Source: Pelagihabitans sp965238025
Lineage (GTDB): Bacteria > Bacteroidota > Bacteroidia > Flavobacteriales > Flavobacteriaceae
Length of the DNA: 64,000 nt
Direction of reading: 5' to 3'
Assembly (NCBI GenBank): GCA_965238025.1
Contig: OZ250162.1
Coordinates: forward strand, 3,286,001-3,350,000
Shown here: positions 50,582 to 58,905 of the stretch, piece after piece
Position numbering within the stretch: the stretch's first letter is position 1
Layout: the number at the start of each line of letters is the position of its first letter
Notes under the pieces: model-generated
Databases searched by the model: none
The model's input: the letters and a program-made list of their open reading frames with translations, nothing else
Told to the model about the DNA's origin: nothing
Position numbers and translations under genes: made by a program

Positions 50582-51238
50582 CTATTGTTTTATGGGTACA
50601 GGGTTGAATTTCAGTTCTTCAGTTGCCGTGCGAACGTTTCTCATAAAATCCTCTCCTGGGTCTGTTTTTTTAGTTCGATACCCTGAATCTTTTTCCAACC
50701 AGAGTTCATGCCCTTCAAATTGAGTATACTCGTAATGTCCGATAAGGTATTCAATATCATATTTATCCGATAAATAGTTTACCAGCCAAATATTTGACCG
50801 CAACTGCGCTTTGGTCAACGGTAAATCTTCGGTGCCCCCTACGTTTTCGATTCCTATCGCACAATGATTCAGTCCAATAACGTGCCTCGCCATTGTTGTC
50901 TCTGGCAACAACCGGTATATGGTACCGTCACGACCTACCATAAACTGGGCACTGACATTAAGTAAGCTGGCATCTTTTATATCGGGTCTGTTCGGCAGTT
51001 TAGCGGGATAAAACGTTTCAAATGCTTCTTCAAAAGTTGGGATAACGGTCCAATGCAACACGATCATTTTGGGTATTATCATAGGCTGTTCCTGTTCCAA
51101 ACCGTAACGATTTGAAAGGTAATCCAAAGTAAGCTGTTTGCGCTCAGCATCAAATAGTATGGGTTTATCAATAATTTCCTTTGATGAAACGCATGAAATA
51201 ACCAATAAGCATATTCCCCATATAAAAAGACCTTTCAT
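50582..51238 (-). CDS. N-acetylmuramoyl-L-alanine amidase lipoprotein
   Basis: The 218-residue lipoprotein (LLVISC, Cys16) matches Amidase_2 (PF01510). Zinc ligand His62 lies in IVLHWTV; a second region MARHVIGLNHCAIGIENVGG has His119 or His125; and the later GHYEYTQFEGHE and KKTDPGEDFM hold the third ligand and the catalytic lysine. It removes the stem peptide from N-acetylmuramic acid in peptidoglycan, acting in the periplasm. Bacteroidota use such enzymes in recycling or cell separation. It lies seven bases after the 3D-domain gene and four before the carboxypeptidase. Confidence 0.85.
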   Translation of the reverse strand: MKGLFIWGICLLVISCVSSKEIIDKPILFDAERKQLTLDYLSNRYGLEQEQPMIIPKMIVLHWTVIPTFEEAFETFYPAKLPNRPDIKDASLLNVSAQFMVGRDGTIYRLLPETTMARHVIGLNHCAIGIENVGGTEDLPLTKAQLRSNIWLVNYLSDKYDIEYLIGHYEYTQFEGHELWLEKDSGYRTKKTDPGEDFMRNVRTATEELKFNPVPIKQ

Positions 51239-51245
51239 AGTAATG

Positions 51246-51659
51246 CTATTTTTTAAGCGTATCTACCTTTTCTATCCTGTACTGAATGGTCAGCTTTTTA
51301 TTGCCCCAGGCCTTGGCACTATCTATGTTCTTCCCCATAAAAATATCGATTTTGTTCCGGTACCGACGGTTCATTTTATCTTTCACCAGGTAAATCCCTT
51401 CCAAACCTTCAATTTTAACCTGGGTATTGTGTTTTAAACCTAATGGGATCAAATCCCTTGAAACGGCAATACATTTCATTCCCGGCACCAACGTATCGCC
51501 CCAGGCGGCCAGATTAGGGCGCCCATCTGTTTGCCCTCTCACTGAATTGTACGCAGATGCCTTTACAGGTATCGATTTCCATTCATAACCATCATCTACT
51601 GCACCGCAGGAAAATAAAAAGATCGAGATTGTTGCCCAAAAAAATTTCTTACCCCCCAT
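51246..51659 (-). CDS. 3D-domain lipoprotein (lytic transglycosylase-like)
   Basis: The 137-residue lipoprotein (IFLFSC, Cys18) contains a 3D domain (PF06725), named for three aspartates, with a double-psi barrel like the MltA lytic transglycosylase core. ASAYNSVRGQTDGRPNLAAWG opens the domain, GDTLVPGMKCIAVSRDLIP follows, then VKDKMNRRYRNKIDIFMG with the conserved Asp residues. Such domains cleave or bind glycan strands of peptidoglycan. The ATG overlaps the stop of the cytochrome/FG-GAP gene by one base, so translation is coupled. Together with the amidase it suggests a wall-remodelling function. Confidence 0.75.
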   Translation of the reverse strand: MGGKKFFWATISIFLFSCGAVDDGYEWKSIPVKASAYNSVRGQTDGRPNLAAWGDTLVPGMKCIAVSRDLIPLGLKHNTQVKIEGLEGIYLVKDKMNRRYRNKIDIFMGKNIDSAKAWGNKKLTIQYRIEKVDTLKK

Positions 51660-53176
51660 TAGTTGTTTTTTAATTGATTTTCCAGCACTAGTAAATCTAT
51701 ATGTTTTTCTTTCCAAAAGACAAACATGTCTTTTGGCGTGGTCGTAAACGGAAAGGAAAAGGCGCTTAGGACAATATCCAGGTCCCCATCAAAATCAACA
51801 TCGGCGGCATCCATCAAGAACCAACGTCCCCAATTCATTTCTTCAAAAGTATAGGCCGTAAAATCGAACGTACTGGAACTGGTATTCTCTAAATAGTTAA
51901 AGGACTGCACGGGACACTCTCCGTAGTTTGGAAAAGTAGCAATTATGGCAATATCAATATCCCCGTCGGCATCAAAATCATTAGCCAGAATCCTTGTTGC
52001 CCCGTTCATCGGATAAAAATATTTTTCAGTAAAATGATTACTGCCGTCATTGATGTGAATACGGATGCCGTGGTAGGGTTTGTTTATATAGGAGTCGTCG
52101 GCATTGTCCCCATTTGCCGTAATAATGTCATCATCGCCATCGCCATCATAATCAATAAGTTCAAACCAACTCGTGCCATAAACAGGACTAAAACGGAGTA
52201 CTTTTTCTGCCCAAAATTGCAAATCGTCTTCCTGGTATAGGATATAAATGCTTTCATCACCTTGAGAACTCGCCACAACTAAATCCAATTTCGAATCACC
52301 GTTCATATCCTTGGCCAATGTACGCACGATGCCCGGTTGGTTTAAGATTACATTCTTATTAAAACCGTTTTCATTGTTTTTGGTCAGTAGTGAAAGTCGG
52401 CCGGTCAGGTGTCCAAATTCTGATACCACCAGTTCTTCTTGCCCATCTCCATTTAGGTCCTTGACAAGCGTATTCACAGGTCTATGTAATTGATTAGCAA
52501 TCACCTCAGAGCTTTCCTTGACTGTTTTAAAAATCCCTCCCGTAAGCTGCTCCGTTGGAGGCAACTTGCCAATTACCGTAGCGTAAACCACCGAATCGTT
52601 CTGATAGTAATCTACAATTGGAGTTTTATATTCGTTTTTAATAATGCTGCTATCCTTGGCGAAATCGTATGCAATGAGATGACTGGATAGCGTTCCCAAA
52701 AGCAGCTCATTTGTACGGTCATCGTAATTCATATAGCTATACAAAGAAGTTGGGTTTTCATCCAAATCAATTGCCCGTACCTTAAATTTTTCAATGGTCT
52801 GGGCAGGTATTACCCTACCCGGGGTTAATGAATCGGGCGCCAAGGCAATAATGTAATCGTGTAAAAGTTTCCAATCGGTATCACTAATAATCTGCCGGGT
52901 TGGATAAATACCCGATTTTAGAATGGCAGCCTGTTCCGAAAAACTATGCCCTTCTTTATAATCAAAACCACTGTTTTTAATCCCCATTCTTGCGGCCATT
53001 CTAGGCAGAACATTATTCTCCCAAATATGTTTTGGTAATTCCCCAATTTTTGGGGCTTTATGGCAACTAGCACAATAGGTATTGTATAAAACAACTTCTT
53101 TTTTTTGTTTATCTGAACAGGAGTACGTTAAAAGAAGACCAGTAATCAATAATAAGAATTGAGCTTTAAAGGGCAT
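51659..53176 (-). CDS. Lipoprotein with cytochrome c motif and FG-GAP/VCBS repeats
   Basis: The 505-residue lipoprotein (LLTYSC, Cys20) has one heme-binding CASCH motif (residues 35-39) in a short N-terminal cytochrome-c-like domain. From about 230 it carries repeats with calcium-binding loops (KDLNGDGQEELVVSEFG, KDMNGDSKLDLVVASSQ, IDYDGDGDDDIITANG, NDFDADGDIDIAIIAT, ADVDFDGDLDIVLSAF), an FG-GAP/VCBS propeller. The heme domain could pass electrons or sense redox; the propeller could bind a partner or glycan. It starts the four-gene operon whose other members act on peptidoglycan. Its promoter may include the box 53 bases before the ATG. Confidence 0.8.
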   Translation of the reverse strand: MPFKAQFLLLITGLLLTYSCSDKQKKEVVLYNTYCASCHKAPKIGELPKHIWENNVLPRMAARMGIKNSGFDYKEGHSFSEQAAILKSGIYPTRQIISDTDWKLLHDYIIALAPDSLTPGRVIPAQTIEKFKVRAIDLDENPTSLYSYMNYDDRTNELLLGTLSSHLIAYDFAKDSSIIKNEYKTPIVDYYQNDSVVYATVIGKLPPTEQLTGGIFKTVKESSEVIANQLHRPVNTLVKDLNGDGQEELVVSEFGHLTGRLSLLTKNNENGFNKNVILNQPGIVRTLAKDMNGDSKLDLVVASSQGDESIYILYQEDDLQFWAEKVLRFSPVYGTSWFELIDYDGDGDDDIITANGDNADDSYINKPYHGIRIHINDGSNHFTEKYFYPMNGATRILANDFDADGDIDIAIIATFPNYGECPVQSFNYLENTSSSTFDFTAYTFEEMNWGRWFLMDAADVDFDGDLDIVLSAFSFPFTTTPKDMFVFWKEKHIDLLVLENQLKNN

Positions 53177-53228
53177 TGGGTAGATTTACGTCTTCAATTA
53201 TCAAGATAGCCATAGACTTTTTGGCATC

Positions 53229-53236
53229 CAAAACTA
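53229..53236 (-). promoter_or_regulatory. -7 promoter box of the envelope operon
   Basis: On the minus strand TAGTTTTG is a perfect TAnnTTTG match, 53 bases before the ATG of the cytochrome/FG-GAP gene. A matching -33 element was not found. Confidence 0.4.
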
Positions 53237-53265
53237 ATAGAAAGCTTTTTGTAAATTTACACGCT

Positions 53266-53667
53266 ATGCCGAAAGAAAAAAAACCTGATGTTATAGTTTT
53301 TGATACCGATTCCCAGAAATACCACGGGAATATTTTACCGTACGCCAGTGGTGTTGCGGCTCCCAAAATTGTTCCGCCGGATATTACCACTTGGAAGAAT
53401 GCCAATATAATTTCTGCCAACAATCAGTTTAAGGCGCGATATGAGGATATTCAAACACAATATCGGGAAATGATGGAACAGTTTGAATATAACAACCTTC
53501 TATATAGTGCAAAGTATAGTTTTGAACCAATTACAGGGAAAACATATCACTTATATAGAGCCAAGGATCAGAGTGTTTTTCTTTCATTGATTTCTCCAAA
53601 CGAATGTAATTTTGATTTTGTCGGCAGTTTTAAATTGGGGCCGGACAAGATGTGGGAAAAAATTTAG
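53266..53667 (+). CDS. DUF2452 protein
   Basis: The 133-residue cytoplasmic protein begins MPKEKKPDVIVFDTDSQKYH. It continues with the conserved patterns of DUF2452: LPYASGVAAPKIVPPDITTWK, FKARYEDIQTQYREMMEQFEYNNLLYSAKYSFEP, then GKTYHLYRAKDQSVFLSLISP. The function of the family is unknown. The start after the short frame containing LFVNLHA is preferred, as the conserved segment begins there. It is divergent from the envelope operon. Confidence 0.8.
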   Translation: MPKEKKPDVIVFDTDSQKYHGNILPYASGVAAPKIVPPDITTWKNANIISANNQFKARYEDIQTQYREMMEQFEYNNLLYSAKYSFEPITGKTYHLYRAKDQSVFLSLISPNECNFDFVGSFKLGPDKMWEKI

Positions 53668-53724
53668 CTCGTAAAAAGATCGATTGAACAAAAAATAGCG
53701 AACCAAACTTCCAACTTACCTTTA

Positions 53725-55068
53725 ATGAAACGATTTTTAAGAATTCTACTAGTACTACTTATTATTTTGGCAATAACCGCCTTTTATAACTACCCAAAAT
53801 TGAATATTGTCTCTGGTTATGCCGCAAAAAACGCCGCTTCTACCAATTTTATTGCCGGAAGGTCATTCGCCGATATTGCCCAAAATGATAATAACATGCC
53901 GTTGATAAAATTGGCCGAAGTAACTGAAACCGATGACCGCGTTTCGGCAAAGGTATTTGGGTTGATGGATCGAAAGACCTTTTGTAGGGAGGGTTTAGGT
54001 TGTGTTTTAATCGATGATGAATACGATATAAATACCAAGGTTCCTGTTCCGGAACGCCGCGTAATTGGAGATTCATTACCATTTCCTTATGGTAATCTTG
54101 GGGTTAAGGATACCGTTTTTGAAAATGTGGATTATAAAAAATTGACGGACGCCGTTCATGAACTTTTTATTGATAATGAAACACAACGGACGCGAACAGT
54201 GCTGGTCGCCTATAAGAACAACATCATTGCCGAAGAATATGCCCCAGGGTTTTCGGCCGATACGCCCATTTTAGGATGGAGTATGACCAAAAGTGTATTG
54301 GCGACCTTATATGGTATATTGGAATACCAAGGGAAAATAAATATGGATTATAAGCCTTTTCAGGAACTTGATTTAACGGATGTTATGGGGAAAGATCCAA
54401 GGGAATTTATCCCGTTGGACGACTTGATGCGGATGTCGAGCGGCATGGAATGGGATGAGGACTACGCCTCTATCTCGGACGTTACCAAAATGTTGTTTTT
54501 GGCCAAGGACATGACCAAGGCCCAAACGAAGACACATTATACATTAGACTCCCCTAAAAAATGGAATTATTCTTCCGGAACCACAAATCTCTTATCAGGT
54601 ATCTTACGAGGACAGTTCAAGACCTATCAAGAATACTTGGACTTTCCCTATTCGGCGCTTATTGATAGAATGGGAATGAATTCCATGCTTATTGAAGCGG
54701 ATATGTCCGGTAACTATGTTGGATCTTCATACGGATGGGCAAATACCCGGGATTGGGCAAAATTTGGACTGCTCTATCTGAATAGGGGTAATTGGAACGG
54801 GGAACAGATCTTTAGACCAGAATGGGTCGACTACGTTGCTAAACCCACTGCTGGCTCAGACGGAACCTACGGAGCCCACTTTTGGCTAAACGCCGAAGGA
54901 AAATACCCAGATGCTCCAAGAGACCTATATTCCGCCAACGGATTTCAAGGGCAACGTGTTTTTATTATTCCTTCCAAAAACCTGGTCATCGTTAGAACAG
55001 GGCTTGAGCAAGAACCCGATTTTGATGCGAACGATTTCCTTAAGAATGTATTGGCGGCAATTAACTAA
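53725..55068 (+). CDS. Membrane-anchored serine hydrolase (PF00144)
   Basis: The 447-residue protein has an N-terminal membrane helix (MKRFLRILLVLLIILAITAF) and then a beta-lactamase/penicillin-binding-like domain with Ser186-M-T-Lys189 (SxxK) and Tyr-S-S in WNYSSGTTN. The YxN box thus has Ser instead of Asn. The C-terminal part has WANTRDWAKFGLLYLN and SANGFQGQRVFIIP in place of KTG. It probably acts as an esterase or peptidase on the periplasmic side. It follows DUF2452 by 57 bases on the same strand but with a distinct ribosome site. This is the third PF00144 protein in the window. Confidence 0.8.
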   Translation: MKRFLRILLVLLIILAITAFYNYPKLNIVSGYAAKNAASTNFIAGRSFADIAQNDNNMPLIKLAEVTETDDRVSAKVFGLMDRKTFCREGLGCVLIDDEYDINTKVPVPERRVIGDSLPFPYGNLGVKDTVFENVDYKKLTDAVHELFIDNETQRTRTVLVAYKNNIIAEEYAPGFSADTPILGWSMTKSVLATLYGILEYQGKINMDYKPFQELDLTDVMGKDPREFIPLDDLMRMSSGMEWDEDYASISDVTKMLFLAKDMTKAQTKTHYTLDSPKKWNYSSGTTNLLSGILRGQFKTYQEYLDFPYSALIDRMGMNSMLIEADMSGNYVGSSYGWANTRDWAKFGLLYLNRGNWNGEQIFRPEWVDYVAKPTAGSDGTYGAHFWLNAEGKYPDAPRDLYSANGFQGQRVFIIPSKNLVIVRTGLEQEPDFDANDFLKNVLAAIN

Positions 55069-55467
55069 GGGAGTAAATTCAAAGTTTTAATAGTTCTCTC
55101 CCAACTTCCATCTTCGGGCTTCCGACTTCCAAATAACAACTTTTAAGAGCTACGCCACAAAATCGCCTTGGCACACAACAATACTTTTGTATTGCCATAC
55201 ACTGGCCGTAAGTTTACTTCATAATAATTAACCAACTAGTTAATTTTTTTCATTTTCATATAGTGTTCTCGTAAAAGGGCCCCGTCTTAATTGACGAGGC
55301 TCTTTTTAGATTAATGACTATTTTACTTTTCATTCCGCCGAAGGGCGGAATCTACCGAAACCTTTTCTATTTTTTTATTCTGCTGAAGAACTGAATCCAT
55401 GTAAAATCAACTTAATTGGTTTCATGAGGGGGTTCCCATCTTCATGGGAACGAAAATAAAATGTACA
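55069..55467. repeat. 399-base gap with three hairpins
   Basis: No gene is seen. A terminator lies at 55272-55305. Two further perfect stems are ATTCCGCC/GGCGGAAT (55332-55351) and GTTCCCAT/ATGGGAAC (55432-55451), each with a four-base loop, so they are likely extragenic repeats. Confidence 0.55.
55272..55305. terminator. Terminator between convergent serine hydrolase and menB
   Basis: A 13-bp stem with two G-U pairs (AAAGGGCCCCGTC against GACGAGGCTCTTT) and a six-base loop is followed by T residues. Confidence 0.8.
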
Positions 55468-56310
55468 TTATGGAATCCATTTATCACTGCCAAAATCTGG
55501 TTTGCGTTTCTCTAAAAAGGCATTGCGCCCTTCTTTGGCTTCTTCGGTACCATAGGCCAAACGAGTTGCCTCTCCGGCAAATACCTGCTGCCCTACCATT
55601 CCATCATCCGTAAGGTTCATGGCGAACTTCAACATTTTTATCGAAGTAGGTGATTTTTCTAAAATCTCTTGTGCCCATTGGTACGCGGTAGCTTCCAGTT
55701 CATCATGGGGGACAACGGCGTTCACCATCCCCATTTCAAAAGCTTCCTGTGCCGAATAATTCCGGCCTAGGAAGAAGATTTCCCGTGCTTTCTTCTGTCC
55801 TACCATCTTTGCCAAGTAGGCAGAGCCGTAGCCCCCATCAAAACTGGTAACATCGGCATCGGTTTGTTTAAAAATAGCGTGTTCCTTACTCGCCAAAGTG
55901 ATATCACAAACGACATGCAAGCTATGGCCGCCGCCAACGGCCCAACCGGGTACTACAGCGATGACCGCCTTGGGCATAAAACGTATTTGTCGTTGTACCT
56001 CAAGAATGTTCAACCGGTGCATGCCATCTTCCCCAACATAACCCTGTTCTCCCCTGGCCTTTTGATCGCCCCCACTACAGAAGGAATATACACCGTCTTT
56101 TGTTGAGGGTCCTTCTGCCGAAAGCATAACTACCCCGATGGAAGTATCTTCTTGTGCATCATAAAATGCCTTGTACAACTCACTTGTGGTTTTGGGACGG
56201 AAGGCGTTACGCACATTGGGTCGGTTAAAGGCGATGCGTGCTACGCCATTGTATTTTTTATAGGTGATATCTTCAAATTCGATAGCGGTTTGCCAATTGG
56301 GAGTGTTCAT
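55468..56310 (-). CDS. menB: 1,4-dihydroxy-2-naphthoyl-CoA synthase
   Basis: The 280-residue enzyme matches MenB of the crotonase fold: FCSGGDQKARG and GWAVGGGHSLHVVCD form the CoA/oxyanion region, FKQTDADVTSFDGGYGSAYL contains the catalytic Asp/Tyr, and the C-terminus LEKRKPDFGSDKWIP is diagnostic. It performs Dieckmann-type ring closure of o-succinylbenzoyl-CoA in menaquinone synthesis, in the cytoplasm. Two in-frame ATGs three codons apart are possible; the second is used. Other men genes are not adjacent. The Crp/Fnr gene is divergent from it. Confidence 0.95.
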   Translation of the reverse strand: MNTPNWQTAIEFEDITYKKYNGVARIAFNRPNVRNAFRPKTTSELYKAFYDAQEDTSIGVVMLSAEGPSTKDGVYSFCSGGDQKARGEQGYVGEDGMHRLNILEVQRQIRFMPKAVIAVVPGWAVGGGHSLHVVCDITLASKEHAIFKQTDADVTSFDGGYGSAYLAKMVGQKKAREIFFLGRNYSAQEAFEMGMVNAVVPHDELEATAYQWAQEILEKSPTSIKMLKFAMNLTDDGMVGQQVFAGEATRLAYGTEEAKEGRNAFLEKRKPDFGSDKWIP

Positions 56311-56386
56311 GATCAACATTTTAATTTAGGTCATAAAGATAATGTACTATTATCAGTTCGGTAGATTTGAATACCCGAAAACGATA

Positions 56387-56415
56387 TTTGTAGTTGCACA
56401 TTTTAACTACATTTG
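56387..56415 (+). promoter_or_regulatory. Promoter of the Crp/Fnr gene with inverted repeat
   Basis: TACATTTG (56408-56415) is a perfect -7 box, and TTTG 17 bases upstream fits the -33 element. Between them TAGTT-N9-AACTA forms an inverted repeat (56391-56409) suited to autoregulation. Confidence 0.55.
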
Positions 56416-56441
56416 GGTTGCTAGTCTAATTAATTTCGGTT

Positions 56442-57002
56442 ATGAATCCATTTTCAGAACAAAATTTTGCGCTGCTGTTAAAAAATCCGGAAATAGCTGA
56501 AGCCCTTGAAGACATCTCTGTTTATAAGAAATATCCAAAAGATCATATTTTGTTTGAAGCCGGAAGCATTTGCAATCATCTTTATATTATTTTATCCGGG
56601 ATTGCACGGGTCTTTTATTTTAATGAGCACCGGGATATAACGGTATATTTTGCCAAGGAACAGGAAACCATTACGGCAATTGATAGCTTTATTCCCCGTA
56701 AAGAAAGCAAATACAATATTGAGGCCCTAGAAGATTTAGAGGTTATGGCCATTACCTATGAAGATTTGGAAAATCTCTTTGAATCCAGCCCCAAATATGA
56801 GCGTTTCGGTAGATTGTTCATGCAACAGGTCTATATGGATTTATGCGAACGCCTCGACGATCTTCAACTTAACAATGCTCAACAACGTTATAATAACCTT
56901 TTAAAAAAACATCCAGAACTCTTTCAAAGAGTATCACTAAAGTATATCGCCTCTTTTTTGAGTATTACCCCAGAAACGCTAAGCCGAATCAGAGGAAAAT
57001 AA
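56442..57002 (+). CDS. Crp/Fnr-family transcription regulator
   Basis: The 186-residue regulator has a cyclic-nucleotide-binding-like beta-roll (residues 20-115: DHILFEAGSICNHLYIILSGIARVFYF), a long dimer helix, and a helix-turn-helix near the C-terminus ending SLKYIASFLSITPETLSRIRGK. The recognition helix keeps E-T-L-S-R, the ExxSR pattern with which E. coli FNR reads TTGAT. It lacks the N-terminal cysteine cluster of FNR (only two cysteines overall, not grouped), so it does not sense oxygen by iron-sulfur; a small ligand or other signal is likely. The next gene is preceded by a perfect FNR-type box. Confidence 0.9.
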   Translation: MNPFSEQNFALLLKNPEIAEALEDISVYKKYPKDHILFEAGSICNHLYIILSGIARVFYFNEHRDITVYFAKEQETITAIDSFIPRKESKYNIEALEDLEVMAITYEDLENLFESSPKYERFGRLFMQQVYMDLCERLDDLQLNNAQQRYNNLLKKHPELFQRVSLKYIASFLSITPETLSRIRGK

Positions 57003-57033
57003 GGAGCCTCCCCTATTTAGCCCTTATCTCGTT

Positions 57034-57049
57034 CTTGATAAATATCAAG
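57034..57049. promoter_or_regulatory. Fnr-type box before the quinone reductase gene
   Basis: TTGAT-N4-ATCAA, a perfect match to the FNR consensus, is extended by one more pair to CTTGATA..TATCAAG. Its centre lies about 44 bases before the start expected from the TATCTTTG box, the usual class II activator position. The adjacent Crp/Fnr gene encodes the matching ExxSR helix. Confidence 0.65.
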
Positions 57050-57070
57050 TGTATCTAATCGCTTAGCTGA

Positions 57071-57078
57071 TATCTTTG
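57071..57078 (+). promoter_or_regulatory. -7 box of the quinone reductase gene
   Basis: TATCTTTG, a perfect TAnnTTTG match, lies 28 bases before the ATG and downstream of the Fnr-type box. Confidence 0.55.
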
Positions 57079-57106
57079 GAGCTATATAATACTGAAAGGA
57101 TACGAA

Positions 57107-57685
57107 ATGAAGAAAATTCTAATAATAGATGGCCATCCCGATGTGGAAAGTTACAACAAAGCACTGGCAGACGCTTATAAAAAAGGGGCTGGAAATTCTG
57201 AAGCCGAAGTAAAGGAAATAAATATCAGGGATTTGAAATTCGATGTGGATTTGAAATATGGGTATAGAAAAAGAGTCGAACTGGAACCTGACCTGCTCAA
57301 GGCCCAAGAACAAATCAAATGGGCGGATCATTTGGTTTGGGTGTATCCCGTCTGGTGGGGCTCCGTACCGGCCATAATGAAGGGTTTTATTGATCGGGTC
57401 TTTCTTCCCGGTTTTGCCTTTAAAAAAAGGGAGAACTCCGTTTGGTGGGATAAGCATCTGAGTGGCAAGACTGCCCGCTTAATTTGTACCATGGATCAGC
57501 CTACCTGGTATTACCGGTGGATTAATGGTATGCCCAGCCACCGGGCTATGAAAAAACTGACCATGCACTTTGTAGGAATAAAAAAAGTAAAGATTACGTC
57601 CATAGGCCCGTTACGACTCTCCTCGGACAAGTTTCGTGAAAAGTGGCTGGCCAAAGTCGAAAGAATGGGGAAACATAAACAATAA
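57107..57685 (+). CDS. Flavodoxin-fold NAD(P)H dehydrogenase (quinone)
   Basis: The 192-residue protein matches the NQO1/KefF/MdaB-type flavodoxin-like fold (PF02525): ILIIDGHPDVESYNKALAD for the FMN phosphate loop, then HLVWVYPVWWGSVPAIMKGFIDRVFLPGFAF, the conserved central motif. It reduces quinones or electrophiles with two electrons from NAD(P)H, avoiding semiquinones. The upstream Crp/Fnr box links it to a redox or electrophile response. Translation starts at the ATG after AAAGGATACGAA. Confidence 0.85.
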   Translation: MKKILIIDGHPDVESYNKALADAYKKGAGNSEAEVKEINIRDLKFDVDLKYGYRKRVELEPDLLKAQEQIKWADHLVWVYPVWWGSVPAIMKGFIDRVFLPGFAFKKRENSVWWDKHLSGKTARLICTMDQPTWYYRWINGMPSHRAMKKLTMHFVGIKKVKITSIGPLRLSSDKFREKWLAKVERMGKHKQ

Positions 57686-57758
57686 TAAAATTGTAACTTC
57701 TTGGAAAGTTTAAGTGTCTAAAGCTGAAACCCATACGCGGTCCATTAAAATAAATTGA

Positions 57759-58811
57759 ATGCCACAAAAATCGTACTTGTTAATTTTGGCCGTTTTGGGA
57801 CTCATCAACGGGGTCGTTCTCTTATTATTTTTCCTTTTTGGCGCAAAAAAAAGGCAGCAGCATATTTATTTTCTTGCCGGACTTTTTTTAGCCCTAACTA
57901 TAAAAATTTCGAAATCGATTGTATTTCAGCTACAACTCAATGATGGTTATATACAGGCCTATTTGGCCATAAGTATCCTTGCCGGTTTCTTAATTGGACC
58001 GTTGATGTATTTATATATACTATATTATATCGGGGTAGAACCAAAATATACCAAGTGGCAAGGCCATTTGGTCTTAAATACTATTTTCATAATTTCCATA
58101 CTGTTTGTATACCCGTATTGGGATTATACAGACTTATGGCGCGAAAAGATTATATTTCTACTGTACCTACAGCGTATTGCTTATTTGTTAATTACAGGTA
58201 TTATGCTTTATAAGATGGGGATGATACCCTTATTGATAAAAGGATGCGCTTTTAGAAACGCTAATTGGTTAAAGGGGGTTTATTGGGGAATGGTGTTATT
58301 ATGGATCGGAAGCACCATTATCTTATTGGGTTATGGAACCCGACTTGTCACCATGGTTCTCTTTTTGTTCATGCTTTATTCACTTTTGGTGATTCTCATC
58401 AATTCATCCAATGCAAATCAACTGATTCTATATCTTCCTAAAGCTAAATATGGGGGTAAATTGTTGAATGGCCAAGATTTACCGCACTTGCTCCAAAAAC
58501 TGACCGACCGATTGGCAGAAGAAGAAATATATACAGATCCCAACCTTAAAATTAAGGATATAGCCAAATTACTTAATATACCGTCCCGTCAACTCTCTCA
58601 AGTAATTAATGAAAAGCTGAACAAAAATTTTAATCAATATATAAACGAATTCCGGATAAATAAAGCAAAGGAACTTATTCTCGAAAATAGGAATTATACT
58701 TTGGAGGCGATTGGTAACGAGAGTGGGTTCAAATCAAAATCGACTTTCTTTTCTGCATTTAAAAAACATACAGGTAAAACCCCCAACGAGTTTAAAAAGG
58801 AGGTAAAGTAG
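57759..58811 (+). CDS. Membrane-anchored AraC-family regulator (7TM type)
   Basis: The 350-residue protein has about seven hydrophobic helices (residues 1-220, MPQKSYLLILAVLGLINGVV) and a C-terminal AraC/XylS domain. LKIKDIAKLLNIPSRQLSQVIN is the first helix-turn-helix, and LEAIGNESGFKSKSTFFSAFK the second, ending TPNEFKKE. It shares the architecture of the other membrane AraC regulator in the window but not its sequence in the membrane part. The nearest downstream gene is a small lipoprotein, a candidate target. Confidence 0.85.
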   Translation: MPQKSYLLILAVLGLINGVVLLLFFLFGAKKRQQHIYFLAGLFLALTIKISKSIVFQLQLNDGYIQAYLAISILAGFLIGPLMYLYILYYIGVEPKYTKWQGHLVLNTIFIISILFVYPYWDYTDLWREKIIFLLYLQRIAYLLITGIMLYKMGMIPLLIKGCAFRNANWLKGVYWGMVLLWIGSTIILLGYGTRLVTMVLFLFMLYSLLVILINSSNANQLILYLPKAKYGGKLLNGQDLPHLLQKLTDRLAEEEIYTDPNLKIKDIAKLLNIPSRQLSQVINEKLNKNFNQYINEFRINKAKELILENRNYTLEAIGNESGFKSKSTFFSAFKKHTGKTPNEFKKEVK

Positions 58812-58881
58812 TTTGAAATCACGATTCCGAACTAATTCCATACTCCGGTTTTAAAAACTTTTTTTCTATTTCCATAAGTTA

Positions 58882-58896
58882 GTATTTCACAAATAC
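58882..58896. promoter_or_regulatory. Inverted repeat before the small lipoprotein gene
   Basis: GTATTT-N3-AAATAC, ten bases before the ATG. A possible operator or 5'-UTR hairpin. Confidence 0.35.
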
Positions 58897-58905
58897 AATA
58901 CTATT

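Noticed and set aside
25309..55068. Reading the three PF00144 proteins as antibiotic-resistance beta-lactamases
   Set aside because: They have the SxxK/YxN pattern of class C-like esterases and peptidases, with altered third boxes. Nothing in the sequence or context supports resistance.
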